From Accumulibacter sp. (GTDB lineage Bacteria > Pseudomonadota > Gammaproteobacteria > Burkholderiales > Rhodocyclaceae), in assembly GCA_020049495.1 (NCBI GenBank), contig JAIFKU010000035.1, positions 51,350 through 115,349 on the forward strand: DNA of 64,000 bases, written 5' to 3'. Shown here in pieces: positions 41,528-55,740 of the stretch. The notes beneath the pieces are model-generated. The model was not told where the DNA came from, did no database searches, and worked only from the letters and a program-made list of their open reading frames with translations. Made by a program: the position numbers and the translations under genes. Each line of letters starts with the position of its first letter. The stretch's first letter is position 1.

Positions 41528-43585
41528 TCAGTCATCGTCGAGGCCAACCGTCTTGTGTTGCGATGCCAGTTGCTGCTGGGTGGCTGCCGGTACCGGGGCG
41601 AAGTGCGAGAACGTGATGCTGTAGGATCCCTGCCCCCCGGTCAGCGACTTGAGTCGTCCCTGATAATCATCAAGTTCGGCCAGAGGAACCTTGCCGCCGA
41701 TCGACATGCTGCCCACACCGCGCGGTTGTGTTCCGGTGACCTGCCCGCGTTTGCTCGACAGGTCGCCGGTGAGATCGCCGATGGACGCGTCCGGAGCCAG
41801 AATCTCGATGTCGACAACCGGTTCAAGAATGATCGGGCTTGCCGCACGGATGGCGTCGATCGTCGCTTTCCGGCCAGCGGAATAAAAAGCGATGTCCTTG
41901 CTATCGACCGCGTGCGACTTGCCGTCATGGACGATGACGCGCAAATCGTGCACCGGGAACCCGGCGACAACACCGTCTTCCAAAGCCTGACGAACGCCTT
42001 TTTCAACCGCCGCCATGAATACGCCGGGGATGGTACCGCCCTTGACGATATCGACAAACTCGAAGCCAGCACCACGCGCCAGGGGTTCAACACGCAGCAT
42101 CACTTCGCCGAACTGGCCGGCGCCTCCGCTCTGCTTCTTGTGTCGGCAGTGACCTTCGGCCTTGCCGGTGATTGTTTCACGGTAGTCGATCTGCGGCGGC
42201 TTGGTGTCAAGTTCGATCTTGTATTGTTGTGACATGCGTGCCAGCTTGGCGCGCAGGTGCATTTCGCCGAGGCCACGGATGACGGTTTCATTGGTTGTCG
42301 GATGACGCTCGACCTTGAAGCAGGGATCTTCGATTTCAAGCTTGTGCAATACGTCAAAGAGGCGTTGCTCATCGGCCTTTTTCTTGGTTTCGACGGCCAG
42401 GCCTTGCATCGGCTGAGGAAATTCAAGCGGCTTCAGATGGATATGGTCTTCCTCGTGCGAATCATGCAGAACGCAATCGAACTCGATTTCATCAACCTTG
42501 GCGATGGCGCCGATGTCGCCCGGAACGAGCGCCTCAACTTCGAGATATTCCTTGCCCTGCAGGCGGTACAGATGGCCAACCTTGAACGGCCGCTTGAGAT
42601 CACCGACGAAAAGCTGCGAGTCCTTTTTTATGGTGCCCTGATGCACGCGGAAAACACCGAGCTTGCCAATGAAGGGGTCGCTGACCACCTTGAAGACATG
42701 GGCCAGCACATGCTTTCTGGGATCAGGCTCGGCCTGGAAGGGTTGGCTATCCGGCGCACCCGGCTCACCTTTGTAGAACGGTGGCGGATTACCTTCGCTC
42801 GGATTGGGTGCTAGTTTAGCCAAGGCATCGAGCAACTGGGGGACGCCGGCTCCGGTTTTTGCCGAAACAAAAAGTATCGGAATCAGATGACCGGCGCGCA
42901 GCGCCTTCTCGAAAGGAGCGTGCAGTTCATCCAGACTGGGATCGGTACCCTCGTCAAGGTAGCGGGCGAGGAGGTCTTCGTCTTCCTCGACGATCTGGTC
43001 GATCAGCGCGCGGTGGGCGACGGCGACCGATTCGAAGTCGCTTTCGCCGCTGTCGTGGCCGAGCAGTTCAACGACATCCTGGCCATCGTGCGTGGGCAGG
43101 TCGAGCAGCATGCATTCGCGCCCGAAACGTTCGCGAATTTCACCGACCAGTTTGGGCAGATCGACGTTGTCCGCATCGATCTTGTTGATGACAATCATGC
43201 GGCAAAGATTGCGGTTCGCAGCGAACTTCATCATCCGTTCGGTCGATAGTTCGATGCCGGTTTGCGCATTGATCACGATCAGTGCCGTGTCAACTGCCGC
43301 CAGAGCGCCAATGGCCGGTCCGGCGAAATCCGGGTAACCCGGGGTGTCGATCATGTGCACCTGAACATCCAGCCAGTTGAAACTGGCCATGGCGGAATTG
43401 AGTGAATACCCGAGTTCTTTCTCCTGCGGGTCAAAATCGCAAACGGTGTTGCCTTTTTCTACCAGTCCCCTGCTGGCAATGGCGCCGGCCGCAGCAAGCA
43501 GGGTTTCGGCAAGCGTAGTTTTGCCGGCCGCACCGTGGCCAACGAGCGCGACGGTACGAAGATTGACGGTGGTGTTCTGACCCAT
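41528..43585 (-). CDS. Elongation factor G-like GTPase (EF-G paralogue type)
   Basis: GHGAAGKTTLAETLL, DTPGYPDFAG, VINKIDAD and EF-G domains II-V; start refined to MGQNTT. Confidence 0.92.
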   Translation of the reverse strand: MGQNTTVNLRTVALVGHGAAGKTTLAETLLAAAGAIASRGLVEKGNTVCDFDPQEKELGYSLNSAMASFNWLDVQVHMIDTPGYPDFAGPAIGALAAVDTALIVINAQTGIELSTERMMKFAANRNLCRMIVINKIDADNVDLPKLVGEIRERFGRECMLLDLPTHDGQDVVELLGHDSGESDFESVAVAHRALIDQIVEEDEDLLARYLDEGTDPSLDELHAPFEKALRAGHLIPILFVSAKTGAGVPQLLDALAKLAPNPSEGNPPPFYKGEPGAPDSQPFQAEPDPRKHVLAHVFKVVSDPFIGKLGVFRVHQGTIKKDSQLFVGDLKRPFKVGHLYRLQGKEYLEVEALVPGDIGAIAKVDEIEFDCVLHDSHEEDHIHLKPLEFPQPMQGLAVETKKKADEQRLFDVLHKLEIEDPCFKVERHPTTNETVIRGLGEMHLRAKLARMSQQYKIELDTKPPQIDYRETITGKAEGHCRHKKQSGGAGQFGEVMLRVEPLARGAGFEFVDIVKGGTIPGVFMAAVEKGVRQALEDGVVAGFPVHDLRVIVHDGKSHAVDSKDIAFYSAGRKATIDAIRAASPIILEPVVDIEILAPDASIGDLTGDLSSKRGQVTGTQPRGVGSMSIGGKVPLAELDDYQGRLKSLTGGQGSYSITFSHFAPVPAATQQQLASQHKTVGLDDD

Positions 43586-43959
43586 GTTTTCTCCCAATAA
43601 TGTCGAATGCGCTCTGCTTGGAGCAAGAACCAGACAATGCCCCGCGCAGAGCAACTGACTACTCAAGATCCATCCTCAACTTTTTGCATTCTACCCTTTG
43701 TGGACGGTTTACAAAGTGGCGTCAAGTACTCTTCGGGAAGCATTTGATTCTCTGGAATAAATGTGCCGAAAACCTGATCCGGAAATATCGAGCGCCCTAT
43801 TTAATGCATGGAAACCTTTAGCCAGTGGGGGTTTCAGCCTGTTTTCCATCAGGCAATCAAGGAACTTTGCATTGACCTTGCTGGCGCGCAAGCAGATAAT
43901 TGCGCCTTTGTTTTCAATTGCTCACCCTTTTGCAGGGCGCATTGCCGGAGGAAGTACTG

Positions 43960-45519
43960 ATGACGATGGACGGAAAGACCAAGAAGCACCTGGAGGTGTT
44001 GCGCGAGATGCGCACCCGCGCTGTACTTGGAGGCGGTCAGCAGCGTATCGACCAGCAACACGAGCGCGGCAAGATGACCGCCAGGGAACGCCTGGCCCTG
44101 TTGCTTGATGAGGGCTCCTTCCAGGAATTTGGTGCGCTGGCAACCCACGATTTCAGTGCTTTTGGCCTGGACAAGCATCGTTATCCCGGCGACGGCATCG
44201 TGACCGGCTTCGGCAAGATCAATGGCCGTCGCGTTGCTGTTTTTGCACAGGATTTCACCGTTCTTGGCGGTTCATTCTCCGAAGTTCAGTCGCAGAAAAT
44301 CAGCCGGATTCAGGATCTGGCGCTGGAATCCGGAATCCCGGTGATCGGCCTCAATGATTCGGGTGGCGCGCGCATTCAGGAAGGTGTGCGCAGTCTGGCG
44401 GCTTACGGTGAAGTGTTCGTGCGTAACGTACTTGCTTCCGGCGTGGTGCCGCAGATTTCCGTCATTCTCGGCCCATGTGCCGGCGGTGCCGTATATTCGC
44501 CGGCATTGACCGATTTCGTCATCATGGGCGGTGATAGCTGCATGTTCCTGACCGGTCCTGAAGTCATCAAGGCGGTGACCGGCGAGCAGGTCACCGCACT
44601 CGACCTCGGCGGCGCCGATGTGCACGCCGGTCGCAGTGGCGTCGCTCACCTAGCGACCGATACCGAGGTTGAAGCGCTGGCATTGACCAAGCTACTGCTC
44701 AGCTATCTGCCGCAGAACAACAACGAGGATCCACCGCAGATCACTCCGGAAGATCCGATCAACCGCATGGACGAGTCGCTCAACGATCTGATTCCGGACG
44801 GCGAAAACACGCCGTACGACATTCGTGATGCGATCGGATCGGTTTTCGACCAGGACAGCTTCCTCGAGATCCAGCCGAATTTTGCCGCCAATGCGGTGAT
44901 CGGCTTTGCCCGTCTCGACGGTTATTCGGTCGGTATCGTCGCCAACCAGCCGTGCTTCATGTCGGGGGCGCTAAATATCGACGCGTCCGACAAGATTGCC
45001 CGCTTCATCCGCCTGTGTGACGCCTTCAATGTGCCGATCATCACCTTCGTCGATTGTCCGGGCTTCCTGCCGGGTACCGGCCAGGAATACGGTGGCGTCA
45101 TCCGTCACGGTGCAAAGATCATTTATGCCTACTGCGAAGCTACGGTGCCGAAGATTTCCATCGTGACCCGCAAGGCCATGGGTGGTGCCTACGTGGCCAT
45201 GGGGTCGAAACAGATGCGCAACGACGTGACCTTTGCCTGGCCGACCGCGCAGATTGCCGTCATGGGGGCGGAAGCTGCCGTCCGTGTTCTCTTCCGTCAG
45301 GAAATCAAGAGCGCACCTGATCCGGCGCTGCGCGAGCAAGAGCTGCTCGCCGAGTACCGCGAGAAGTTTTTCAACCCCTATCGCGCTGCCGACGTCGGGC
45401 AGATCGACGAAGTCATCGAGCCGCGCGAAACACGCCCGCGCCTCGTTCGCGCGCTCGAAGTCCTGCGTACCAAAGTGCAGATGAATCCGGCCAAGAAACA
45501 CGGCCTGACGCCGATCTGA
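43960..45519 (+). CDS. mmdA: Methylmalonyl-CoA decarboxylase alpha (carboxyltransferase) subunit
   Basis: Carboxyltransferase fold: [47 protein letters not shown]; followed by OadG-, BCCP- and OadB-like genes. Confidence 0.85.
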   Translation: MTMDGKTKKHLEVLREMRTRAVLGGGQQRIDQQHERGKMTARERLALLLDEGSFQEFGALATHDFSAFGLDKHRYPGDGIVTGFGKINGRRVAVFAQDFTVLGGSFSEVQSQKISRIQDLALESGIPVIGLNDSGGARIQEGVRSLAAYGEVFVRNVLASGVVPQISVILGPCAGGAVYSPALTDFVIMGGDSCMFLTGPEVIKAVTGEQVTALDLGGADVHAGRSGVAHLATDTEVEALALTKLLLSYLPQNNNEDPPQITPEDPINRMDESLNDLIPDGENTPYDIRDAIGSVFDQDSFLEIQPNFAANAVIGFARLDGYSVGIVANQPCFMSGALNIDASDKIARFIRLCDAFNVPIITFVDCPGFLPGTGQEYGGVIRHGAKIIYAYCEATVPKISIVTRKAMGGAYVAMGSKQMRNDVTFAWPTAQIAVMGAEAAVRVLFRQEIKSAPDPALREQELLAEYREKFFNPYRAADVGQIDEVIEPRETRPRLVRALEVLRTKVQMNPAKKHGLTPI

Positions 45520-45532
45520 TGCGGGGATACTC

Positions 45533-45937
45533 ATGGAGAATTTAGCGTGGGGTTTTCAAATGACCGTCCTCGGAATGGGGCTGGTCTTTGCGTTACTTGG
45601 TCTGCTCTGGGCCTTGCTGACGGTCGTTCTCATTCTTGACAAGGAGCCGAAGGCGCCGGTGTCGGAACAAGAAACGCATGCCGAAGCCGAGCGTATCGCG
45701 GCAGTCGCCGATGATGCGGTCGGTGCACAGGTTCCCGAACCGGCTACCGTCAACGGCATGCAGGCCGATCTGGTCGCGGCGATTCTCATCGCGACGATGA
45801 AACACAAACTGACACTGCGGCGCCAGGCGGCGCCCATCATGCGCACCTACTGGCCGGGCAGTCAATTGTTCGCCAGCCGTTGGGTCGCTGCGGGCCGGAC
45901 ACGGCAAAACTACACTTGGCAGCCGAGAGGAAAATAA
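45533..45937 (+). CDS. OadG-family small subunit of Na+-translocating decarboxylase
   Basis: Single N-terminal TM (GMGLVFALLGLLWALLTVVLIL), C-terminal SRWVAAGRTRQNYTWQPRGK; between alpha and biotin subunits. Confidence 0.78.
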   Translation: MENLAWGFQMTVLGMGLVFALLGLLWALLTVVLILDKEPKAPVSEQETHAEAERIAAVADDAVGAQVPEPATVNGMQADLVAAILIATMKHKLTLRRQAAPIMRTYWPGSQLFASRWVAAGRTRQNYTWQPRGK

Positions 45938-46440
45938 TGCGACGTTATAAATTGGATATCAGTGATCGTGAGTTCGTAATCGACGTTCAGGAACTTGCCG
46001 CCGACCGTTTTGCGGTAGTCGTTGGCGATACCTCGTACGAAGTCACGCTCTCGAGCGACGAGAACCTTGGCGAAGCAGCGATCACGCCGGGCTTCCAGGC
46101 CGGAACGGGTGCAGCGCCACGCATCGTCGCGGTCAACACGGCGCCGCGTGTCATCCAGCAACCGGCGCCAGTTGCCGCCGCATCCGCAGCACCGGCAGCG
46201 CGCAAGCCGGCCGGTGGTGGCAAGGGCGCGCTGACGGCGCCGATGCCGGGCGTCATTCTTGAAATCAACGTCAAGGCCGGCGACCAGATTACGCGTGGAC
46301 AGCAAGTCGCGATCCTCGACGCGATGAAAATGCACAACGTCATCGGCGCCCCGCGCGCCGGTACGGTCGGCGAAGTTTTCGTAACGGCAGGCCAGAGTGT
46401 CGACCACGGTGACGCGATCATCAAATTCAAGGAGGATTGA
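45937..46440 (+). CDS. mmdC: Biotin carrier subunit of Na+-translocating decarboxylase
   Basis: Ala/Pro linker plus biotinyl motif LDAMKMHNVIGAPRAGTVGE; TAATG overlap with the preceding gene. Confidence 0.87.
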   Translation: MRRYKLDISDREFVIDVQELAADRFAVVVGDTSYEVTLSSDENLGEAAITPGFQAGTGAAPRIVAVNTAPRVIQQPAPVAAASAAPAARKPAGGGKGALTAPMPGVILEINVKAGDQITRGQQVAILDAMKMHNVIGAPRAGTVGEVFVTAGQSVDHGDAIIKFKED

Positions 46441-46443
46441 GCG

Positions 46444-47571
46444 ATGATCGATCAAGAAACGATCGGCCTGCTGCTCAAGGGTGTCAACAACGTCACCTGG
46501 CAGTCGCTATTCATGATCGGTGTCTCGTTTGTCCTGATGTATCTGGCCATCGTCAAGGATTATGAGCCGCTGCTGCTGCTGCCGATTGCCGCCGGTTGCA
46601 TGCTGGCCAATCTGCCGCTCTCGCCGATGATTGCAGAGGATGGCATGTTGACCGTGCTGTACAACATGGGCATCACCAACGAGATGTTTCCGCTGTTGAT
46701 CTTTGTCGGCATCGGAGCCTTGACCGACTTTGGACCGCTACTGGAAAATCCGCGTTTGGTGCTGCTCGGTGCGGCAGGGCAGTTCGGCATCTTCCTGACG
46801 CTGATTTTTGCTCTTTTGCTCGGCTTTACGCCGCCGGAAGCGGCATCGATCGGCATCATTGGCGCCATTGACGGGCCGACCTCGATCTACGTCAGCGGCA
46901 TCCTGGCCCCGCATCTGCTTGGACCAATTACGGTTGCGGCTTATAGCTATATGTCGCTGGTGCCGATCATCCTGCCACCGGTGGTGAAGCTGTTGACGAC
47001 CAAAAAAGAGAGGATGATCCGCATGCCGTACAGCTCGCGCAAAATCAGCCGACGCACGCGCATCCTGTTTCCGATCGTCGTCACCGTGCTGGTCGGTACG
47101 CTAGTGCCGTTCGCCACACCGCTGATCGGCATGCTGATGCTCGGCAACCTGATGAAGGAATCCGGTGCGGTCGAGCGTTTGACCAAGGCTTCGGCGGCGG
47201 AGATTGCCAACACCGTGACGCTTTTTCTTGGTCTGGCGATCGGTTCGACGATGGTCGGGAAAGAGTTCCTGAAGCCCGATACCCTGTTTATCCTGATCCT
47301 TGGCCTCGCTGCATTCGCCGTTGATGGAGCGGCTGGCGTATTGTTTGCCAAATTGCTCAACTGGATCAGTGGTGGCAAGGTGAACCCGATCATCGGTGCG
47401 GCCGGAATCAGTGCTTTCCCGATGGCCGCTCGTGTTGTCCAGCGCATTGCTCAGGAAGACGATTTTGAGAATTTCCTGCTCATGCACGCCATGGGCGCTA
47501 ACGCTGCGGGGCAGGTGGCCAGCGTGGTGGCCGGTGGTGTCTTGCTGGCCCTGATGGGAGCCGGCGGCTAA
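46444..47571 (+). CDS. mmdB: Na+-translocating decarboxylase beta subunit (OadB/MmdB/GcdB family)
   Basis: MFPLLIFVGIGALTDFGPLLENPRLVLLGAAGQFGIF, GAIDGPTSIYVSGILAPHLLGPITVAAYSYMSLVPII. Confidence 0.95.
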   Translation: MIDQETIGLLLKGVNNVTWQSLFMIGVSFVLMYLAIVKDYEPLLLLPIAAGCMLANLPLSPMIAEDGMLTVLYNMGITNEMFPLLIFVGIGALTDFGPLLENPRLVLLGAAGQFGIFLTLIFALLLGFTPPEAASIGIIGAIDGPTSIYVSGILAPHLLGPITVAAYSYMSLVPIILPPVVKLLTTKKERMIRMPYSSRKISRRTRILFPIVVTVLVGTLVPFATPLIGMLMLGNLMKESGAVERLTKASAAEIANTVTLFLGLAIGSTMVGKEFLKPDTLFILILGLAAFAVDGAAGVLFAKLLNWISGGKVNPIIGAAGISAFPMAARVVQRIAQEDDFENFLLMHAMGANAAGQVASVVAGGVLLALMGAGG

Positions 47572-47596
47572 AGCAGCCAGTCCTGTACTCGAAGAT

Positions 47597-47624
47597 AAGC
47601 CCGCATTAGTGCGGGCTTTTTTCT
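47597..47624 (+). terminator. Rho-independent terminator after the mmd operon
   Basis: AAGCCCGCATTAGTGCGGGCTTTTTTC. Confidence 0.9.
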
Positions 47625-47642
47625 GCCGCTGAATAACGGTTC

Positions 47643-49631
<1,989 letters not shown>

Positions 49632-49649
49632 TTTTTATAAACCTCTTTC

Positions 49650-49746
49650 AACGCAGAGTACGCAGAGGCGCGGAGAACGCGGAGAAAAGCATAAACGGAA
49701 AGGTTCTATCTCTGTGACCTCTGCGTCTCTGCGCACTCTGCGTTAA
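49650..49746. repeat. ACGCAGAG-type imperfect inverted repeat
   Basis: AACGCAGAGTACGCAGAGGCGCGGAGAACGCGGAGA against reverse-complement arm AACGCAGAGTGCGCAGAGACGCAGAGGTCACAGAGA. Confidence 0.8.
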
Positions 49747-49759
49747 ATGCGCTTGGGTT

Positions 49760-51292
49760 TTACAGCGGGATGTTTCCGTGTTTTCGCCACGGGTTTTCCA
49801 GCTTCTTGTCGCGTAACATGGCCAGCGAACGGCAGATGCGTTTGCGCGTTTCGTTCGGCATGATGACATCGTCGATAAAGCCCCGGGCGCCGGCGACAAA
49901 GGGGTTGGCAAACTTGGCCTTGTATTCGGCTTCACGCTGCGCCAGCCGGGCCGGATCGCCCTTTTCCTCGCGAAAGATGATTTCGACTGCGCCCTTGGGC
50001 CCCATGACCGCAATTTCGGCCGATGGCCAGGCTAGATTGACGTCGCCGCGCAGATGCTTCGAGGACATCACGTCATACGCGCCGCCATAGGCCTTGCGCG
50101 TGATCAGGGTGACCTTCGGCACGGTGCATTCGGCATAGGCATAAAGCAGCTTGGCGCCATGCTTAATGATGCCCCCGTATTCCTGTGCGGTGCCGGGCAT
50201 GAAGCCGGGGACGTCGACAAAGGTCACGACCGGAATGTTGAAGGCATCGCAGAAGCGGACAAAACGCGCGGCCTTGGTCGAACTCTTGATGTCCAGGCAC
50301 CCGGCCATGACCAGCGGCTGGTTGGCCACGAAGCCGACCGGCGAACCATCCATGCGCCCGAAGCCGATAACGATGTTTTTCGCATAGTCCGGCTGCAGTT
50401 CGAAGAAATCGCCGTCATCGACCGTCTTGAGGATCAGTTCCTTGATGTCGTAAGGCTTGTTGGCGTTATCCGGCACCAGCGTGTCGAGCGAGTAGTCGAG
50501 CCGGTCTGCCGGATCCTGCGCCGGCCATACGGGAGGCTTTTCGCGGTTGTTGGCTGGCAGGAAACCGATGAATCGGCGCATGATCATCAGCGCCTCGACG
50601 TCATTCTCGAACGCCAGATCTGCGACGCCGGAGCGGCTAGTGTGGCTGATCGCGCCGCCCAGTTCTTCGGCGGAGACGTCTTCGTGGGTCACGGTCTTGA
50701 CGACTTCCGGACCGGTGACAAACATGTAGGAAGAATCCTTGACCATGAAAATGAAATCGGTCATCGCCGGGCTATACACCGCGCCACCGGCGCAGGGTCC
50801 CATGATCAGTGAAATCTGGGGGATGACGCCGGAAGCCAGAACATTGCGCTGGAACACATCCGCATAGCCGCCGAGCGAGGCGACGCCTTCCTGAATGCGG
50901 GCGCCACCGGAATCGTTAAGGCCGATCAGCGGTGCGCCGACCTTCATGGCGTGATCCATCAGCTTGCAGATTTTCTCGGCGTGCGCTTCCGACAGCGAGC
51001 CGCCGAAAACGGTGAAATCCTGCGAGAAGACGAACATCAGGCGACCGTTGATCGTGCCGTAGCCGGTGACCACGCCATCGCCCGGGACGGACTGTTCGGC
51101 CATGCCGAAGTCGGAACACCGGTGTTCCTTGAACATGTCCCACTCTTCGAAGGAACCGGCGTCGAGCAGCAGTTCGATGCGCTCGCGGGCGGTGAGCTTT
51201 CCTTTGGCGTGCTGACTGTCAATGCGCTTCTGGCCACCCCCAAGGTAAGCCGCATCCCGCTTTTCGGCGAGTTGGCGAATGATGTCGTGCAT
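49760..51292 (-). CDS. pccB: Propionyl-CoA carboxylase beta subunit
   Basis: [57 protein letters not shown]; between pccA and meaB/mcm. Confidence 0.93.
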   Translation of the reverse strand: MHDIIRQLAEKRDAAYLGGGQKRIDSQHAKGKLTARERIELLLDAGSFEEWDMFKEHRCSDFGMAEQSVPGDGVVTGYGTINGRLMFVFSQDFTVFGGSLSEAHAEKICKLMDHAMKVGAPLIGLNDSGGARIQEGVASLGGYADVFQRNVLASGVIPQISLIMGPCAGGAVYSPAMTDFIFMVKDSSYMFVTGPEVVKTVTHEDVSAEELGGAISHTSRSGVADLAFENDVEALMIMRRFIGFLPANNREKPPVWPAQDPADRLDYSLDTLVPDNANKPYDIKELILKTVDDGDFFELQPDYAKNIVIGFGRMDGSPVGFVANQPLVMAGCLDIKSSTKAARFVRFCDAFNIPVVTFVDVPGFMPGTAQEYGGIIKHGAKLLYAYAECTVPKVTLITRKAYGGAYDVMSSKHLRGDVNLAWPSAEIAVMGPKGAVEIIFREEKGDPARLAQREAEYKAKFANPFVAGARGFIDDVIMPNETRKRICRSLAMLRDKKLENPWRKHGNIPL

Positions 51293-51354
51293 GGACTTAT
51301 CTCCCTGATCAGCGAAGGGATAAGACTACCAGAAGACCGTGCAGTTCCGACCGA

Positions 51355-52359
51355 TTACACTTTTAGATAGGCCAGCAGCTTCTTGGCTGCCGCGCCAGGC
51401 GTAATCAAGCCCTTGGCGACATTTTGCGAGAGCGCAGGCAAGCTGGCATGGATGCTCGGATGGTTGCGGAAGAGTTGGTGCAGCCCGGATTCAATCATGC
51501 TCCACATCCAGGCGAGCGCCTGCTTTTTCCGTTTTTCTTCAAACTCGCCGCTGCTGGTCATGGCCGCCCGATAGCGTTCGATTTCTGCCCAGAAATCGGC
51601 CATGCCTTCCTTCTTCAGGGCGCTGACCCCAATGACCGGCGGGCGCCAGTTCGGCGAGGCCGGACGCAACATGTGCAAGGCCTGCTTCCACTGAGCGCGG
51701 GCAACAGCCGCTGCCTTGGGATCAATATCGACCTTGTTGATGGCCACCAGATCGGCGATTTCGACAATGCCCTTCTTGATCGCCTGCAGATCGTCACCGG
51801 CATTGGGCAGTTGCAGCAGGACGAACATATCGACCATGCCGGCGACGGTCGTTTCGCTCTGGCCAACACCGACCGTTTCGACGAGGATGACGTCATAACC
51901 TGCGGCCTCGCAAGCCAGCATGGCTTCCCGGGTTTTTTCTGCGACCCCGCCCAGCGATCCCGCCGAAGGGCTTGGGCGAATGAACGCTTGTTCGCGCTGG
52001 CACAATAACTCCATGCGCGTTTTGTCGCCGAGGATAGAGCCGCCGGAAACCGAAGACGATGGATCAACGGCCAGCACGGCAAGCTGATGTCCTGCTTCGA
52101 TCAGCCAGATGCCAAGGGCTTCGATGAAGGTGGATTTTCCGGCACCCGGCACCCCCGAGATGCCGACACGGATCGCCCGACCGGTATGGGGCAACAGGGC
52201 GGCGAGAACTTTTTGTGCGCGTTGCTGATGATCGCTTCGGGTCGATTCGATCAGCGTAATGGTTTTGGCCAGCGCACGCCGCTGGCCAGCCAGTACGTTG
52301 TCGACCAGTTGCTGGTCGACAAGCGACAACGCGTCAGCGGACGTGGTATTCGCCGGCAT
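51355..52359 (-). CDS. meaB: Methylmalonyl-CoA mutase-associated GTPase MeaB
   Basis: RVGISGVPGAGKSTFIEALG, AVDPSSSVSGGSILGDKTRM, ETVGVGQSE. Confidence 0.95.
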   Translation of the reverse strand: MPANTTSADALSLVDQQLVDNVLAGQRRALAKTITLIESTRSDHQQRAQKVLAALLPHTGRAIRVGISGVPGAGKSTFIEALGIWLIEAGHQLAVLAVDPSSSVSGGSILGDKTRMELLCQREQAFIRPSPSAGSLGGVAEKTREAMLACEAAGYDVILVETVGVGQSETTVAGMVDMFVLLQLPNAGDDLQAIKKGIVEIADLVAINKVDIDPKAAAVARAQWKQALHMLRPASPNWRPPVIGVSALKKEGMADFWAEIERYRAAMTSSGEFEEKRKKQALAWMWSMIESGLHQLFRNHPSIHASLPALSQNVAKGLITPGAAAKKLLAYLKV

Positions 52360-52380
52360 GAACAGTATGGCTGGCGTGCT

Positions 52381-54546
<2,166 letters not shown>

Positions 54547-54769
54547 AACAGAACCTTTCACAAGATAAAAATTTGTTAGGGCGGTATGCCCGCCCGAAAA
54601 AGCTGGAAACCGGGAAGCGGAAAACTTGCGCCGACCTTGCGGCGCCACCATCGCTTTGAACCCAGTATGCTACTTTATCCCCACCCTGGAGGCAAGGAAA
54701 AAGCCAGTCCAGCACTGCAATGGATGTCAATATCACGGCACGAGATCTTGCTCGTTCGGAATGATTGGG

Positions 54770-54910
54770 CCAAGGAAACGCTGAAGTATTCGTCCCCCAA
54801 GAGGACTTCCTTCGGGGCGTCATCCCCGCGCAAGCGGGGATCCAGAATGTTGATGTAACTGGGTTCCCGCCTTCGCGGGAACGACGGAACGAATGATTCA
54901 GCGCGTCCCT
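54770..54910. repeat. MITE-like dispersed repeat, copy 2 (longer form)
   Basis: Terminal inverted repeats CCAAGGAAACGCTGAAGTATTCGTCCCC and (reverse complement) AGGGACGCGCTGAATCATTCGTTCC, enclosing palindromes CCCCGCGCAAGCGGGG and TTCCCGCCTTCGCGGGAA. Confidence 0.85.
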
Positions 54911-55709
54911 AGTTGAAAAGCTTCCACAGCATCTTCGACGCCAGCGCAATGAGCAGGCAGGCAAAAATGCGTTTGATCGTCGCAACGGGCAGACGATGCG
55001 TAAGCCTCGCGCCGAGCGGGGCGGTCAGCATGCTGAACGGAACCATCCAGGCGAGTGCTGGCAGATAGACAAATCCCAGGCTCCATGCTGGAAGATCAGC
55101 GTGCCCCCAGCCATTGTAGATGTAGCCCAGGCTACCGCCGACAGCAATCGGAAACCCGACAGCGGCCGAGGTGCCGATGGCTTGTTGAACACGAACATTG
55201 CACCAGGTCAGGAAGGGTACGGTAAACGCGCCGCCACCGATGGCCACGAGCGCCGAAATAGCGCCGATGCCCGTACCCACGGCAAACACACCGCTGGCTC
55301 CCGGCAACTCGCGCGTGGGCTTCGGCTTGAGGTTGAGTATCATCTGCAAGGCGACCAGACAGACGAAAACCGTAAAAAAAAGCGCCAGTGGTTTGGCAGG
55401 TACCTTGGAGGCAAACAGCGAGCCGAGCAGAGTACCGAGAAGAATGCCCGGTGTGATCTGGATGACAACTTTCCATAGAACGGCAGCGTGTTGATGGTGT
55501 GCGCGCAGGCTTGATAGCGAGGTGAACAGGATGGTCGCCATCGAGGTGCCGAGCGCCAGATGCAGTACTTCATCGGGAGGAAAGCCGGCCTGCGCGGCAA
55601 ACATCATGGTCAGTGTCGGCACCATCACCAGCCCACCTCCGACGCCCAGCAAACCGGCAGAAATACCGGTGAACAGGCCAAGTCCAACATACGCCAACCA
55701 CCAATCCAC
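54909..55709 (-). CDS. TauE/SafE family sulfite exporter-like permease
   Basis: GISAGLLGVGGGLVMVPTLTMMF, GTSMATILFTSLSSLRAHH, GIGAISALVAIGGGAFTVPFL; likely GTG start at 55709. Confidence 0.9.
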   Translation of the reverse strand: MDWWLAYVGLGLFTGISAGLLGVGGGLVMVPTLTMMFAAQAGFPPDEVLHLALGTSMATILFTSLSSLRAHHQHAAVLWKVVIQITPGILLGTLLGSLFASKVPAKPLALFFTVFVCLVALQMILNLKPKPTRELPGASGVFAVGTGIGAISALVAIGGGAFTVPFLTWCNVRVQQAIGTSAAVGFPIAVGGSLGYIYNGWGHADLPAWSLGFVYLPALAWMVPFSMLTAPLGARLTHRLPVATIKRIFACLLIALASKMLWKLFN

Positions 55710-55740
55710 GGAATTCTCCAGTAAGTTATTGAAACACGGG

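Noticed and set aside
49760-51292. pccB called as a second Na+-decarboxylase alpha subunit
   Set aside because: Similar carboxyltransferase fold, but its position directly between pccA and meaB/mcm favours the PCC beta assignment.
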